A DNA stretch of 64,000 nt from Paraburkholderia rhizosphaerae (GCF_004366595.1 NZ_SORE01000010.1:124001-188000), one strand, 5' to 3'. Positions 18,745-28,696 are shown, counted from the first letter of the stretch. Notes: generated by a model from the sequence alone, not told the origin. Numbers and translations: made by a program.

Positions 18745-19542
18745 CTAACCCTTCGCCCGTTCCACCGCCCGCGCGGCCAGGATCGGAATCAGATGTGCAC
18801 GATATTCTGCGCTCGCGTGCAGATCCGTGTTGAGGCCGTCCGCCGACACTGTCACCGCGCGGGCCGCCGCCGGTGAGAAGTCGGTCGATAGTGCCTGCTC
18901 GAGTTCAGTCACACGAAACACCGACGGCGCCGCGCCGGTCACCGCGACCCGCACGCCGCTCGCCTGCTTCGCGACGAACACGCCGACGAGCGCGAAGTGC
19001 GACGCCGGGTTCCTGAACTTTTCATAGGCCGCGCGTTCCGCAAGCGGAAACTCGACCGAGACGATCAGCTCGTCGGGCGCGAGCGCCGTCTCATACATGC
19101 CGACGAAAAAGTCTTCGGCGGCAATCCGGCGTCGATCGGTGACGACGGTGGCGCCGAGGCCGAGCACCGCGGCGGGATAGCACGCGGCCGGATCGTCATT
19201 TGCGAGCGAGCCGCCGATCGTGCCAAGCGCGCGCACCTGGCGATCGCCGATATGCGCGGCAAGGTCGGCGAGCGCAGGCAGCGCGCGGCGCACGTCGGCA
19301 TGGCTTGCGACGTCCGCATGACAGACCGCGGCGCCGATCGATAGCGTGTTGCCGTCCGCGCGGATTTCCTTTAACGCCGGAATGCGCGTGACGTCGATCA
19401 GCTTCGAAGGCTGTGCGAGGCGCAAGCGCATCGTCGGCAGCAGGCTCTGGCCGCCGGCCAGGAATTTCGCTTCGCTGTCCGCGGCGAGTGCCGACACCGC
19501 GGTTTTCGGATCGGCCGCGCGTTGATAGTCGAACGTGTACAT
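18745..19542 (-). CDS. Molybdenum hydroxylase FAD subunit (CoxM-like)
   Basis: A 265-residue medium subunit carrying FAD. The two FAD pyrophosphate-binding motifs are visible: AGGQSLLPTMRLR (residues about 31-43) and TIGGSLANDDPAA (about 108-120). The C-terminal CO_deh_flav_C domain follows. Electrons pass from the Mo site through the 2Fe-2S subunit to this flavin. It starts 14 nt after the large-subunit stop. Confidence 0.92.
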   Translation of the reverse strand: MYTFDYQRAADPKTAVSALAADSEAKFLAGGQSLLPTMRLRLAQPSKLIDVTRIPALKEIRADGNTLSIGAAVCHADVASHADVRRALPALADLAAHIGDRQVRALGTIGGSLANDDPAACYPAAVLGLGATVVTDRRRIAAEDFFVGMYETALAPDELIVSVEFPLAERAAYEKFRNPASHFALVGVFVAKQASGVRVAVTGAAPSVFRVTELEQALSTDFSPAAARAVTVSADGLNTDLHASAEYRAHLIPILAARAVERAKG

Positions 19543-19556
19543 GTGGGCTCCTCCGC

Positions 19557-21947
19557 TCAGGCGCGTTGTGAAGGTTGTGCGGCTTCTATCGCGGACCAGA
19601 TCCGATGCGGCGTCGCCGGCATCTGCAGGTCGGTCACGCCAAGCGGCGCTAGTGCATCGATGATGGCGTTGATCACCGCCGGCGGCGAGCCGATCGCGCC
19701 CGCTTCGCCGCAGCCTTTCACGCCAAGCGGATTGTGTGTGCAGGGCGTGCCCTTCGCGGTCTCCACGGTGAAGTCCGGCAGATCGGACGCATGCGGCATC
19801 GCATAGTCCATATACGAGCCCGACAGTAGCTGACCGGTTTCGTTGTCGTACACGCAGCGCTCGAGCATCGCCTGGCCGATCCCTTGCCCGAGCCCGCCAT
19901 GCACCTGCCCTTCGACGATCATCGGATTGATCACGTTGCCGAAATCGTCGACCGCGGTGAAGCGTTCGATCCGCGTCTCCCCTGTGTCGACGTCGACCTC
20001 GACTTCGCAGATATACGCACCGGCCGGATACGTGAAGTTGGTCGGATCGTAGAACGCGCTTTCGTCGAGTCCGGGTTCGAGCTTGTCGAGCGGATAGTTG
20101 TGCGGCACATAAGCGGCGAGCGACACGTCGGTGAAGGTCTTCGTGCGATCGGTGCCGGCCACGCGGAACGTGCCGTCCTTGAACTCGATATCGTCAGGCG
20201 ACGCTTCGAGCAGATGCGCGGCGATCTTCTTCGCTTTCGCTTCGATCTTGTCGAGCGCTTTCATGATGGCCGAGCCGCCGACCGCGATCGAGCGCGACCC
20301 GTAGGTGCCCATGCCGAACGGAATCCGGCCGGTGTCGCCGTGCACGACTTCGACGTTGTCGATCGATATGCCGAGCCGGTCCGCGACCACCTGCGCGAAG
20401 GTCGTCTCATGGCCCTGGCCATGGCTGTGCGAGCCGGTGAACACGGTGACCGAGCCGGTCGGATGCACGCGGATCTCACCGGCTTCGAACAGGCCCGCGC
20501 GCGCACCGAGCGCGCCGGCGACGTTCGACGGCGCGAGTCCGCATGCTTCGATGTAGCACGAGAAGCCGAGGCCGCGCCGCTTGCCTTTCTGTTCCGATGC
20601 TTGCCTGCGCGCGGCGAACCCTTCGACGTCCGCAAGCTGGATCGCGCGCGCGAGAAGCGTTTCGTAGTCGCCGGTGTCGTACGTGAGGCCGACCGGCGTC
20701 GCATACGGGAACGAACGGATAAAGTTGCGGCGGCGCAGTTCGGCCGGATTCACATTCAGTTCGCGCGCGGCCGTCTCGACCAGACGTTCGACCACATAGG
20801 TCGCTTCGGGGCGGCCTGCGCCGCGATACGCGTCGACCGGCACGGTATTCGTGAACACGGCTTTCACTTCAGCGTAGATCGCGGGCGTCGCGTATTGGCC
20901 CGCGAGCAGCGTCGCGTATAGCACCGTCGGCACGCTCGACGCAAACGTCGACAGATACGCGCCCATATTCGCGATCGTATGAACGCGCATTGCGAGGAAC
21001 TTGCCGTCCTTGTCCATCGCGAGTTCGGCCTTCGTCACGTGGTCGCGGCCGTGTGCGTCGGACAGGAACGCCTCGGAGCGCTCCGCAGTCCATTTGACCG
21101 GGCGCCGGACCTTCTTTGACGCCCATGTCACCGCGACGTCCTCCGCATACAGGAAGATCTTCGAACCGAAGCCGCCGCCGACGTCCGGCGCGATCACACG
21201 CACCTTCGACTCCGGCAGCGCGAGCACGAACGCTGCCATCAGCAGCCGCTCGACGTGCGGATTCTGGTTGGCAACGTACACGGTATAGCTGTCGTCGTGC
21301 GGCGACCACGCGGCGTTCACCGCGCGCGGCTCGATCGCATTCGGCACGAGCCGGTTGTTGACGATGTCGAGGGTTGTCACGTGCGCGGCTTTCGCAAAGG
21401 CCGCGTCGGTCGCCGCCTTGTCGCCATGGCCCCACGTGAAGCAGGTGTTGTCCGGTACTTCTTCGTGCACAGCCGGCTGGCCGGCATCCGCGGCATGCGC
21501 GGTGTCGACGTTTGCCGGCAGTTCGTCGTAGTCGACTTCGATCAGTTCGAGCGCGTCCTTCGCCGCGTTGATCGAGTCGGCGATTACCAGCGCCACCTGG
21601 TCGCCGACATGGCGCACCTTCGTATGCGCGATCACCGGATGCGGCGGTTCGTTCATCGGCTTGCCGTCGACGCTGTGGATCAGCCAGCCGCACGGCAGAC
21701 CGCCGACCTTGTCCGCCGCGAGGTCCGCGCCGGTGAAGATCGCGACGACGCCGGGCGACTGCTTCGCCGCGGTCGTATCGATGCTTTTGATGCGCGCATG
21801 CGCGTGAGGCGAGCGCAGGAACACCGCATACGACTGCTGCGGCAATGTCACATCGTCGGTGTATTGGCCGTTGCCGGTCAGAAAACGCGCGTCTTCCTTG
21901 CGTTTGACGGAGGCGCCAATCATGCGATGGGTTTCGGGTGCGTTCAT
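19557..21947 (-). CDS. Molybdenum hydroxylase large subunit, form II (CoxL-like)
   Basis: A 796-residue catalytic subunit binding molybdopterin cytosine dinucleotide. Family motifs are GGGFGSK (about residues 257-263), the MCD-binding regions [12 protein letters not shown] and GMGTYGSRS, and the catalytic Glu in [11 protein letters not shown] (about residue 748). The active-site loop reads AYRGAGR (residues 373-379). True CO dehydrogenases (form I) have a loop with Cys holding the Cu (AYRCSFR), so this is a form II enzyme; its substrate is unknown and may be an aldehyde or heterocycle. The start at 21947 (MNAPETHRM) lies 11 nt after the small-subunit gene; a longer frame reaches into that gene and is rejected. 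Confidence 0.92.
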   Translation of the reverse strand: MNAPETHRMIGASVKRKEDARFLTGNGQYTDDVTLPQQSYAVFLRSPHAHARIKSIDTTAAKQSPGVVAIFTGADLAADKVGGLPCGWLIHSVDGKPMNEPPHPVIAHTKVRHVGDQVALVIADSINAAKDALELIEVDYDELPANVDTAHAADAGQPAVHEEVPDNTCFTWGHGDKAATDAAFAKAAHVTTLDIVNNRLVPNAIEPRAVNAAWSPHDDSYTVYVANQNPHVERLLMAAFVLALPESKVRVIAPDVGGGFGSKIFLYAEDVAVTWASKKVRRPVKWTAERSEAFLSDAHGRDHVTKAELAMDKDGKFLAMRVHTIANMGAYLSTFASSVPTVLYATLLAGQYATPAIYAEVKAVFTNTVPVDAYRGAGRPEATYVVERLVETAARELNVNPAELRRRNFIRSFPYATPVGLTYDTGDYETLLARAIQLADVEGFAARRQASEQKGKRRGLGFSCYIEACGLAPSNVAGALGARAGLFEAGEIRVHPTGSVTVFTGSHSHGQGHETTFAQVVADRLGISIDNVEVVHGDTGRIPFGMGTYGSRSIAVGGSAIMKALDKIEAKAKKIAAHLLEASPDDIEFKDGTFRVAGTDRTKTFTDVSLAAYVPHNYPLDKLEPGLDESAFYDPTNFTYPAGAYICEVEVDVDTGETRIERFTAVDDFGNVINPMIVEGQVHGGLGQGIGQAMLERCVYDNETGQLLSGSYMDYAMPHASDLPDFTVETAKGTPCTHNPLGVKGCGEAGAIGSPPAVINAIIDALAPLGVTDLQMPATPHRIWSAIEAAQPSQRA

Positions 21948-21958
21948 TGTCGGGCTCC

Positions 21959-22468
21959 TCAGGCAGTGGCCTTGGCGGCGTTTTGCGTGGAACCCGCGCC
22001 GGCCTGCATCGCGGCCGCGCCCTCTACGATCGCTTTGACGATGTTGTGATAGCCCGTGCAGCGGCACAGATTGCCGTCGAGTTGCGCGCGCACGTCGGCT
22101 TCGCTCAGTTGCGGGTGCGTCGCGACCAGTGCGGTCGCGCTCATCACCATGCCAGGCGTGCAGAACCCGCATTGCAGCCCGTGACAATCCTTGAACGCGG
22201 CCTGCATCGGATGCAGTTCGCCGTTCTTCGACAGTCCTTCGATGGTCGTGATGTCCGCGCTATCGGCCTGCGCCGCGAGCATGTTGCACGATTTGATCGC
22301 GCGGCCGTTCAGGTGGATCGTGCACGCGCCGCACTGCGCGGTATCGCAGCCGATGTGCGTGCCGGTCAGCCGCAGCTGATCGCGCAAAAATTGAACAAGT
22401 AGTGTATTAGGCTCGACGTTCGCGGTAACGGGCGCGCCGTTCACCGTCAGACTGATGCTGATCGCCAT
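21959..22468 (-). CDS. Molybdenum hydroxylase 2Fe-2S subunit (CoxS-like)
   Basis: A 169-residue small subunit with two [2Fe-2S] clusters. The plant-type N-terminal cluster ligands are in [16 protein letters not shown], and the C-terminal alpha-helical cluster ligands are in CGFCTPGM and CRCTGYH. First gene of the operon (small, large, FAD, MoxR, VWA, CoxG, XdhC). The ribosome binding site AGGAGAC lies 5-11 nt upstream of the ATG. The last 20 residues are Ala/Gly-rich and dispensable-looking. Confidence 0.93.
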   Translation of the reverse strand: MAISISLTVNGAPVTANVEPNTLLVQFLRDQLRLTGTHIGCDTAQCGACTIHLNGRAIKSCNMLAAQADSADITTIEGLSKNGELHPMQAAFKDCHGLQCGFCTPGMVMSATALVATHPQLSEADVRAQLDGNLCRCTGYHNIVKAIVEGAAAMQAGAGSTQNAAKATA

Positions 22469-22484
22469 GAACTGTCTCCTTTGC

Positions 22485-22607
22485 GACCGGAGTTAGCGCT
22501 TTAGCGCTCACTCCGGTCCCACGCCGTATTGCTCCCGGTTGGCGCTTTGGCGCTTACCAGGACTTATGCGGCGGTCGACCGGAGTTAGCGCTTCACCGCT
22601 TACTCCG
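22485..22607. repeat. Three related hairpin repeats upstream of the cox operon
   Basis: Copy 1 (22485-22518) pairs GACCGGAGT with ACTCCGGTC around TAGCGCTTTAGCGCTC. Copy 2 (22538-22559) is a shorter relative built on TGGCGCTTTGGCGCTTACC. Copy 3 (22577-22607) is GACCGGAGT ... ACTCCG around TAGCGCTTCACCGCTT. All share the core TTAGCGCTT-AGCGCTTAC. They sit between the small-subunit start (22468) and the permease 3' end, so they are in the leader or promoter area of the operon. Confidence 0.8.
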
Positions 22608-22813
22608 CTGCCATGCGGGTGGGGATTGAGACCGGCACGAGCCCACATTCACTACCTACCGCCTGCCTGCTGAGGGTCCGGCTCGGTTGGTGCTATTAGT
22701 GATTTGCGACGCGAAAAGTAAAGCACAAATCTCCCGGGGCGGCTATCGGGGGAAATCGTCGCGGTCCTGAAGAAGGCGCGGTTCGAGCGCTCGAACGGGT
22801 GACGGGCGCAGCA

Positions 22814-22852
22814 TGAGAACGGCGCGCCGCTTCACGCTGCGCGCCGTTCTCA
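22814..22852. other. Perfect 14-bp inverted repeat between the cox operon and the permease
   Basis: TGAGAACGGCGCGC (22814-22827) is matched exactly by GCGCGCCGTTCTCA (22839-22852) with an 11-nt loop. It lies 48 nt downstream of the permease stop on the minus strand. There is no T-run, so it is either a Rho-dependent or processing hairpin at the permease mRNA end, or a regulatory palindrome. Confidence 0.7.
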
Positions 22853-22899
22853 CGGGTATGAAATGGATTGAAAAGGAGCGTCTGCGCGCGTTGTCCGCT

Positions 22900-24303
22900 T
22901 TAGTGCGGATGCACACCATGCGCGAGTTTCGAGCGGCGGCGTGAGTAACCGAAATAGATCGCGAGGCCAATCGCGATCCAGACCACGAACGCGGCCCACG
23001 TGACGCCTTCGAGGTTCACCATCAGGAACAGACATGACGCGACGGCGAGCGCCGGCACGACCGGCACGCCAGGGCAGCGGAACGCGCGCGGCAACTCCGG
23101 GTGCGTGCGGCGCAGGATCAGCACCGCGATCGATACCATCGAAAACGCCGACAGCGTGCCGATGTTGATCAGCTCGGCGAGCACATCGAGCGGCACCAGC
23201 GCACCGATCGTGCCGAAGAAGAGCCCGCAGATCCAGGTTGTCAGGAATGGCGTGGCGAAGCGCGGATGCACGCGCGACAGCGCGGCGGGCAGCAAGCCGT
23301 CGCGCGACATCGCGAAGATGATGCGGGTCTGGCCGTATGCCATCACGAGAATCACGGTCAGCATGCCGAGCACGGCGCCGAGGTCGATCAGGCCCGCGAC
23401 CCAGTTCTGTCCGGCCTCCTGCAATGCAAAGGACACCGGATGCGAGATATGCGCAAACCTGGCGGACGGCACGATGCCGGTGACGACCGCGGCAACCGCG
23501 ACGTACAGCACCGCGCACACGCCCAGTGACGCGATGATGCCGATCGGCAGATCGCGTTTCGGATTCTTGACTTCCTCCGCCGCCGACGATACCGAATCGA
23601 AGCCGATAAACGCAAAGAACATCACCGCGGCCGCGCCGAACACGCCCGGCCAGCCATTGGGCATGAACGGGTGCCAGTTCGCCGGTGTGACGTGGAACAC
23701 GCCGACTGCGATCACCAGCAGCACGACGATCACCTTGATCGCAACCATCAGATTATTCACGCGCGTCGACTCGCGCACGCCGATCGACAGCAGCGTGGTG
23801 ATGGCCATCATCACGAGGAACGCGGGCAGGTTGAACAGTGTGACGTGGCCGGGCAGCGCGCCCGGCGCCGCGGTTAGCGCGACCGGCAGCGAAATGCCGA
23901 AGCCCGCGAGCAGCGACTGCAGATAGCCGGACCAGCCGACTGATACCGCTGACGTAGCCAGTCCGTATTCGAGCATCAGGTCCCAGCCGATGATCCACGC
24001 GGCGAGCTCGCCCAACGTCGCATAAGAGTACGTATAGATCGAGCCGGCGACGGGAATCGTCGAGGCGAACTCCGCGTACGCGAGCGCCGCGAAGCCGCAC
24101 GCGATCGCGGCGATCAGGAACGAGATCATCAGCGCCGGGCCGGCCTGAACCGCGCCGGTGCCGGTCAGCACGAAGATGCCGGTGCCGATAATGGCGCCGA
24201 CACCGAGGAATGTGAGATCAAGCGCACCGAGCGCTTTCTTGAGGCCGGCGCTTTGCGCGCCGGCGATCATATGCTCGACGCTTTTCTTGCGGAATACAGA
24301 CAT
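22900..24303 (-). CDS. APC-family amino acid permease
   Basis: A 467-residue, 12-helix amino acid/polyamine/organocation permease. TM1 carries the conserved GVGAIIGTGIFVLTGTGA (about residues 35-52), and the TM6 region reads FFAFIGFDSVSSAAEEVKNP, as in the cationic amino acid transporter (YfnA-like) branch. The start at 24303 (MSVFRKKSVEHMI) is the conserved one; the open frame continues to 24378 without conservation. It is monocistronic, with a perfect hairpin after its stop. The substrate is not determinable by eye. Confidence 0.88.
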   Translation of the reverse strand: MSVFRKKSVEHMIAGAQSAGLKKALGALDLTFLGVGAIIGTGIFVLTGTGAVQAGPALMISFLIAAIACGFAALAYAEFASTIPVAGSIYTYSYATLGELAAWIIGWDLMLEYGLATSAVSVGWSGYLQSLLAGFGISLPVALTAAPGALPGHVTLFNLPAFLVMMAITTLLSIGVRESTRVNNLMVAIKVIVVLLVIAVGVFHVTPANWHPFMPNGWPGVFGAAAVMFFAFIGFDSVSSAAEEVKNPKRDLPIGIIASLGVCAVLYVAVAAVVTGIVPSARFAHISHPVSFALQEAGQNWVAGLIDLGAVLGMLTVILVMAYGQTRIIFAMSRDGLLPAALSRVHPRFATPFLTTWICGLFFGTIGALVPLDVLAELINIGTLSAFSMVSIAVLILRRTHPELPRAFRCPGVPVVPALAVASCLFLMVNLEGVTWAAFVVWIAIGLAIYFGYSRRRSKLAHGVHPH

Positions 24304-24535
24304 TAACGAAGGGTCTCCAGTGCAGCGAGTCGACCCGAGCGGGCGCGTCAGCACGCGCTCCGGTCCGACGCCAGGCAAGTGCGCGCGGCGCGCGCAGACT
24401 GCCGGGGAACCTTCGATTTTAGCTGATGCGCAATAGGTGATTTCGCGATGACTTCCGAGCGCTCAGCAGAACCTTCGGAATGCAGACCGGGACCGATGCG
24501 AGGCTTCGCGCGGGAGCGGGACGTCGCGCAAGGCC

Positions 24536-25213
24536 TCAGGCGGTCATCGCGGGATTCAGATCGACGAGCCGGTTCGTCATCACGTAGAAGGTGAGCTCCG
24601 CGTTGTTGCGCAGCTTCATTTTTTCAAGCAGCCGCGTGCGATACACGCTAACCGTCTTCACCGACAGTGACAGCGCAACTGCGATATCGGTGAGCCGCTT
24701 GCCGGACGCGAGCATGCACAGCGTCTGATATTCGCGGTCGGACAGCTTTTCGTGCGGCATCTGCTCGCCGTCGAACGACACGTAGTTCGCGAGCGCTTCG
24801 GCCATCGCCGGGCTCACGTACTTGCGGCCCGCGGCGACCTGCTGGATCGCGGCTATCATCTGCGCGGCGTCGATCGTCTTCGACAGATAGCCGGCGGCGC
24901 CCGCCTTCAGCGCGCGAACCGCGTACTGGTCTTCGCGATACATCGAAAACATCAGCACCGGCACGCGCGGCACCTTGCGCTTCAGGCGTTTGAGCACCTC
25001 GACGCCATTCAGGTCGGGCAACGAGATGTCCAGCAGGACCACGTCGTACGGGTGCCGGCTGGCCTGCATCAGCGCTTCCGCGCCAGTCTGGGCCTCCGCG
25101 ACTTCATGTGCGACACCGCGGTCAAGCAGCAACTGGCGCACGCCCTGGCGAACCACGGCGTGATCTTCGGCGAGGAGGATGCGCAGGTTCATCGTCGCGT
25201 CGTGATCATTCAT
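24536..25213 (-). CDS. Response regulator, NarL/LuxR type
   Basis: A 225-residue two-component regulator. The receiver domain (about residues 8-125) has the acidic pair in LLAEDH, the phosphoacceptor Asp in VVLLDISLPDL and the Lys of LSKTID. The C-terminal LuxR helix-turn-helix is KRLTDIAVALSLSVKTVSVYRTRLLEKMKL. The ATG at 25213 overlaps the kinase stop codon by one base (TGATG), so translation is coupled to the kinase. An internal ATG (25192) is also possible. Target genes are unknown. Confidence 0.92.
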   Translation of the reverse strand: MNDHDATMNLRILLAEDHAVVRQGVRQLLLDRGVAHEVAEAQTGAEALMQASRHPYDVVLLDISLPDLNGVEVLKRLKRKVPRVPVLMFSMYREDQYAVRALKAGAAGYLSKTIDAAQMIAAIQQVAAGRKYVSPAMAEALANYVSFDGEQMPHEKLSDREYQTLCMLASGKRLTDIAVALSLSVKTVSVYRTRLLEKMKLRNNAELTFYVMTNRLVDLNPAMTA

Positions 25214-26139
25214 CAGCGTGCGGCGCGGCGCCGCACGTTGGGTTGGGGGGTGGACAGCAGCGCGCGCCATGCGAATCGCGCGTGAATCGCGGTGCCCGGT
25301 CGTGCGTTTCGCGCGTTCGGTGTGGGCTGCTGCGGCCGGCACGCATTCGCGACGCTGAGCTCGCCATCGAATGCTTCGCAGCGTGCGCGCATGCCGGACA
25401 GACCGAAGCGTTGTTCACGCTGACGGGATGTGCGCTTCAGGCCAATCCCGTCGTCGGCGACGACCAGAATCAGATGTTCGGCGTCGGTCTCGAGCCGCAC
25501 GTCCGCGCCCGATGCGCGGGCATGCTTTGCGACATTGTTCAAGGCTTCCTGCGCGACGCGGAAAACCGCCAGTGCGGCATCGCCTGGCAGGCGCGTCAAA
25601 CGTGCGTCGGCGGCGCACACGAAGCTCGTGCGCAGGCCGGTGCGCGCCGCGAAGCTGCCGGTCCATTGCGACAGCGTGTGCACGATCCCGCTGTCGAGCG
25701 CCGGCGGATGAAGCTCGTCGATCACCTCGCGCGTCGCGCTGGCGACCGCATCGAGCGAGCGCCTGGCGACTGCGAGCGACGCCGCGCATTGCGGCGGCGC
25801 ACCGGCGGGCAGCCAGGTATCGATATTGGCAAGTGCAAAGCGCGCTGCGGTGAGTTCGGCGCCGGCGTTGTCGTGCAGTTCCTGCGCGAGATGGCAGCGC
25901 GCCGCTTCGTGCGCATGGGCGACCTCAGTCGCCAGTTCGCGCACGCGGGCGCGCAGCCGCTCAATTTCGGCGAGTTCGGCTGACAGCGGGGCGAGGTCAA
26001 CCGCGCGGCGCAGGGCAGCATCCGCGCCGGCCGGTCGCGTGCCGGCAAGGTGTCGCGATGCGGCGCGCGCATCGTCGGCATCGCCTGCGATCGAGTCAGG
26101 CGTGTGTGCGCCGATCAGTACCACGGTCGACGTATCCAT
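25213..26139 (-). CDS. Soluble histidine kinase, HisKA_3 (NarX/DesK) type
   Basis: A 308-residue kinase. The phosphoacceptor His is His89 in HLAQELHDNAGAELT. The ATPase domain has the N-box FRVAQEALNNVAKHA and G-box VVADDGIGLK, and FGLSGMRARCEAFDG follows. There is no transmembrane helix and no recognisable sensor domain: the first 60 residues look disordered and a short coiled coil (LAEIERLRARVRELATEV) precedes the H-box. The start at 26139 is the best candidate because upstream in-frame codons lie in AT-rich non-coding-looking DNA. Partner of the following response regulator. Confidence 0.85.
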   Translation of the reverse strand: MDTSTVVLIGAHTPDSIAGDADDARAASRHLAGTRPAGADAALRRAVDLAPLSAELAEIERLRARVRELATEVAHAHEAARCHLAQELHDNAGAELTAARFALANIDTWLPAGAPPQCAASLAVARRSLDAVASATREVIDELHPPALDSGIVHTLSQWTGSFAARTGLRTSFVCAADARLTRLPGDAALAVFRVAQEALNNVAKHARASGADVRLETDAEHLILVVADDGIGLKRTSRQREQRFGLSGMRARCEAFDGELSVANACRPQQPTPNARNARPGTAIHARFAWRALLSTPQPNVRRRAAR

Positions 26140-26594
26140 GCTTTCCCTGTCAGAAAATTGCCTGGCCGGCGAACCGGCTGTGTGTCGACAATGCAAATAC
26201 AGAAAAACGCATGCGAACCCTTGGCCTCCCAGACGTGTCCGGCTCCGGCTTTGCCTTGACGGACAATCGCTACGCGGGGGCGTAACGAAATTTACATTCG
26301 GTAACAACTCGACGACATCCCGATCGTAGGTGCCGTGTAGGGGTACTGCGCCGCGATCATATCCTAAAAAAAGAAAAATATGCAGGCACAGCAAGGCCTG
26401 GCGCGTAAATTCCACCCTTCAAATCCCATTTCCCAGGGCGAGATTTGTAGGAAAAATGCTTACAGGTCATAGACGTTCCGGTGTGTCAATTTGTAACGTT
26501 TGCCCGTGCGGCATGACACAGCAGCACATCATGCGTTTTGGTTTATCCAAATTGCATGATGCATAAAGCAAATAGAAGGGAAAAGGCGTGGACG
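26140..26594. other. Low-GC gap upstream of the sensor kinase
   Basis: About 450 bp with clearly lower GC than its surroundings, stop-rich in most frames and with no recognisable gene. It must hold the promoter of the kinase-regulator pair, which reads leftwards. I could not assign boxes with confidence. Confidence 0.5.
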
Positions 26595-26632
26595 TAAAAA
26601 AAGACCGGGAATGTCCCGGTCTTGTTGTTTTT
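26595..26632. terminator. Bidirectional Rho-independent terminator
   Basis: A 10-bp stem AAGACCGGGA / TCCCGGTCTT with loop ATG. It has AAAAA on the left and a T-rich run (GTTGTTTTT) on the right, so it can work on either strand. It ends the fpr transcript, 45 nt after its stop. Confidence 0.85.
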
Positions 26633-26677
26633 ACGTCGAGTGCGGCGCGGTAGCTGCAGGCGCGGGCTTGACGAATA

Positions 26678-27448
26678 TCAGCCGACGAACGCCTTTTCGA
26701 CCACGTAGTGGCCCGGCGCATTGTTGCTGCCTTCTTCGAAGCCCAGGTTGTCGAGCAGCTCGCGCGTGTCGCGCAGCATATGCGGGCTGCCGCACAGCAT
26801 CACGCGGTCATTGTCCTTCGAGAAGTGCGGCAGATCGAGGTCCGCGAACAGCTTCTGCGTTTCGATCAGCTCGGTAATCCGGCCGCGGTTCTCGAACGCT
26901 TCGCGCGTGACCGTCGGGTAGTACACGAGCTTGTCGCGGATCAGCTCGCCAATGTGCTCGTGCGCCGGCAGATGGTCGGTGATGTATTCCTTGTACGCGA
27001 GTTCGTCGACGAAGCGGCACGTATGCGTGAGCACGACCTTGTCGTAGCGGTCATAGACGTCCGGGTCCTTGATGATCGACATAAACGGCGCGAGGCCCGT
27101 GCCGGTCGACAGCAGCCACAGCGTTTTGCCCGGCAGCAGATTGTCGGCCATCAGCGTGCCGGTCGGCTTCTTGCCGATCAGCACCGGGTCGCCAACCTTA
27201 AGATGCTGTAGACGCGATGTGAGCGGGCCGTCCTGCACCTTGATGCTGAGGAACTCGAGATTCTCTTCGTAGTTCGCGCTTGCCATGCTGTAAGCGCGGA
27301 TCAACGGCTTGCCGTCCACCTCGAGGCCTACCATCGTGAACTGGCCGTTTTCGAAGCGGAACGACGCATCGCGCGTGCAGGTAAAGCTGAAAAGCGTATC
27401 GGTCCAGTGGTGGACGCTCAGGACGGTTTGTGTATTCAGGTTGCTCAT
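26678..27448 (-). CDS. fpr: Ferredoxin-NADP reductase
   Basis: A 256-residue bacterial-type FNR that moves electrons between NADPH and ferredoxin or flavodoxin. The FAD motif is RAYSMAS (residues about 49-55), the NADP site has STGTGLAPFMSIIKDP, and the C-terminus ends VVEKAFVG, as in subclass I bacterial FPRs. The start at 27448 (MSNLNTQTVLSVHHWTD) is the family start; a longer frame to 27505 is not conserved. Single gene with its own terminator. Confidence 0.94.
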   Translation of the reverse strand: MSNLNTQTVLSVHHWTDTLFSFTCTRDASFRFENGQFTMVGLEVDGKPLIRAYSMASANYEENLEFLSIKVQDGPLTSRLQHLKVGDPVLIGKKPTGTLMADNLLPGKTLWLLSTGTGLAPFMSIIKDPDVYDRYDKVVLTHTCRFVDELAYKEYITDHLPAHEHIGELIRDKLVYYPTVTREAFENRGRITELIETQKLFADLDLPHFSKDNDRVMLCGSPHMLRDTRELLDNLGFEEGSNNAPGHYVVEKAFVG

Positions 27449-28033
27449 GGCTTCTTGGATGAGGCAGAAACTGCGACGGCCTGATCGAAACTGAACGGCC
27501 GACACGGCGGCGCGCGACCCCCTGATCGTTATAACGGGGACATGCCGCGCAGGAAAATAATGCGTAATCCGCTATTTTACCGCGATACCGATTCGCAGGC
27601 CGGCGGATGGTCACGGTGCTACCGCGACCGGTGCGCGGCGGCGACGGCCACAACACTTACGGTGCGGTCGCACGGACCTGGTGCGGGGATCGCGGCGACG
27701 CGCTGACGCATGAAGCGCACCGCCCGGTATGCGCGATGACAGCCGCGAACGCGTGCTTGCCGGACAGGCGGCGCGCGCAACGCTACGCGCTGCTGCCGCG
27801 CGGATTCGAACGGCGGACCGCGTTCGGCGCTGCGGCGCTGACCGCATGCGCACCGACTCGGCCAACGGGTCACGCGATGATACCGAAACCGGCCGCGCGC
27901 CGGTGTATTGACCCTGCTCGCGGAACTGGAACCAGGAGCGGCAGCCCCGGACCGAAACCACTCTCGCGACTGGGGAAAGATGACCGCGCGTGCGCGAGTC
28001 GATCGCCGTTGCGTCGCCCGGCTTTCGTTTCGC
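27449..28033. other. 585-bp GC-rich gap without a recognised gene
   Basis: Lies between the divergently placed fpr promoter side and the 3' end of the LysE gene. Frames are open on both strands over most of it, but they are arginine/alanine-rich shadows without domains or ribosome binding sites. The fpr promoter must be at its left end, where an AT-rich stretch (AAAATAATGCGTAATCCGC) lies near 27555. Confidence 0.5.
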
Positions 28034-28696
28034 CTAGCGGTCAGCCGCGAGTTTCGCGCCGAGACCGATCAGCGCCGCGCCGCAGAGCGCGTCGAACGGC
28101 CTGCGCAGTTTCCGGTATCCGCGCTGCGTGCGCTCGGTGCCGAACATCAACGCGACGCTGCCGTACCACCCGGCCGACAGCAACGAGATCATCGCGATCA
28201 CGATCGCGCAGAACCAGACTGGCGCGTGTGCCGGCATCATCGTCGCGAACACGCTGGTCCAGAATGCGCAGGACTTCGGATTGGTCAGGCAGGTGACGAG
28301 CCCGGCGCGCCATGCGCGAAAGTGAGCGCCGGCATCGTCCGCTAAACGCATCGACGGCGTTGCCGATGTTGCGGGCGTGATGCTGTCACCGCTGCGCGCG
28401 AAGCTCGAACGCAGCAGCCTGAAGCCGAACCAGACGAGATACAGCGCGCCGGCGATGCGAATGCCGTTGTACACCCAATCGATTCTTTGCAGCACTGTCG
28501 CGAATCCGAGCATCGCCAGTGTTGCCCAGATGGTCGACGCGGTTCCGACACCGAGCGCGGACGCCGCGCCAAGCCGGCGCCGCCCGGCCAGCGATAGTTG
28601 CGTGATCATGAAAAAATTGGGACCCGGGCTCATCGCCGCGAGCATATAGACGACCGCAATCTGCAGCAGGACGGGAAGATAGGGATGGCTATGCAT
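28034..28696 (-). CDS. LysE/RhtB family amino acid exporter
   Basis: A 220-residue inner-membrane exporter with about six helices. The family signature is MSPGPNFFMITQLSLAGRRRLG near the N-terminus, with GIRIAGALYLVWFGFRLLR and LTNPKSCAFWTSVFAT. LysE proteins export amino acids or homoserine lactones; the substrate here is unknown. The ATG at 28696 is used; a TTG three codons upstream is also open. Monocistronic. Confidence 0.87.
   Translation of the reverse strand: MHSHPYLPVLLQIAVVYMLAAMSPGPNFFMITQLSLAGRRRLGAASALGVGTASTIWATLAMLGFATVLQRIDWVYNGIRIAGALYLVWFGFRLLRSSFARSGDSITPATSATPSMRLADDAGAHFRAWRAGLVTCLTNPKSCAFWTSVFATMMPAHAPVWFCAIVIAMISLLSAGWYGSVALMFGTERTQRGYRKLRRPFDALCGAALIGLGAKLAADR

Noticed and set aside
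19557-22468. Aerobic CO dehydrogenase
   Set aside because: The gene set looks like cox, but the active-site loop AYRGAGR lacks the Cys of form I enzymes. I call it a form II molybdenum hydroxylase.
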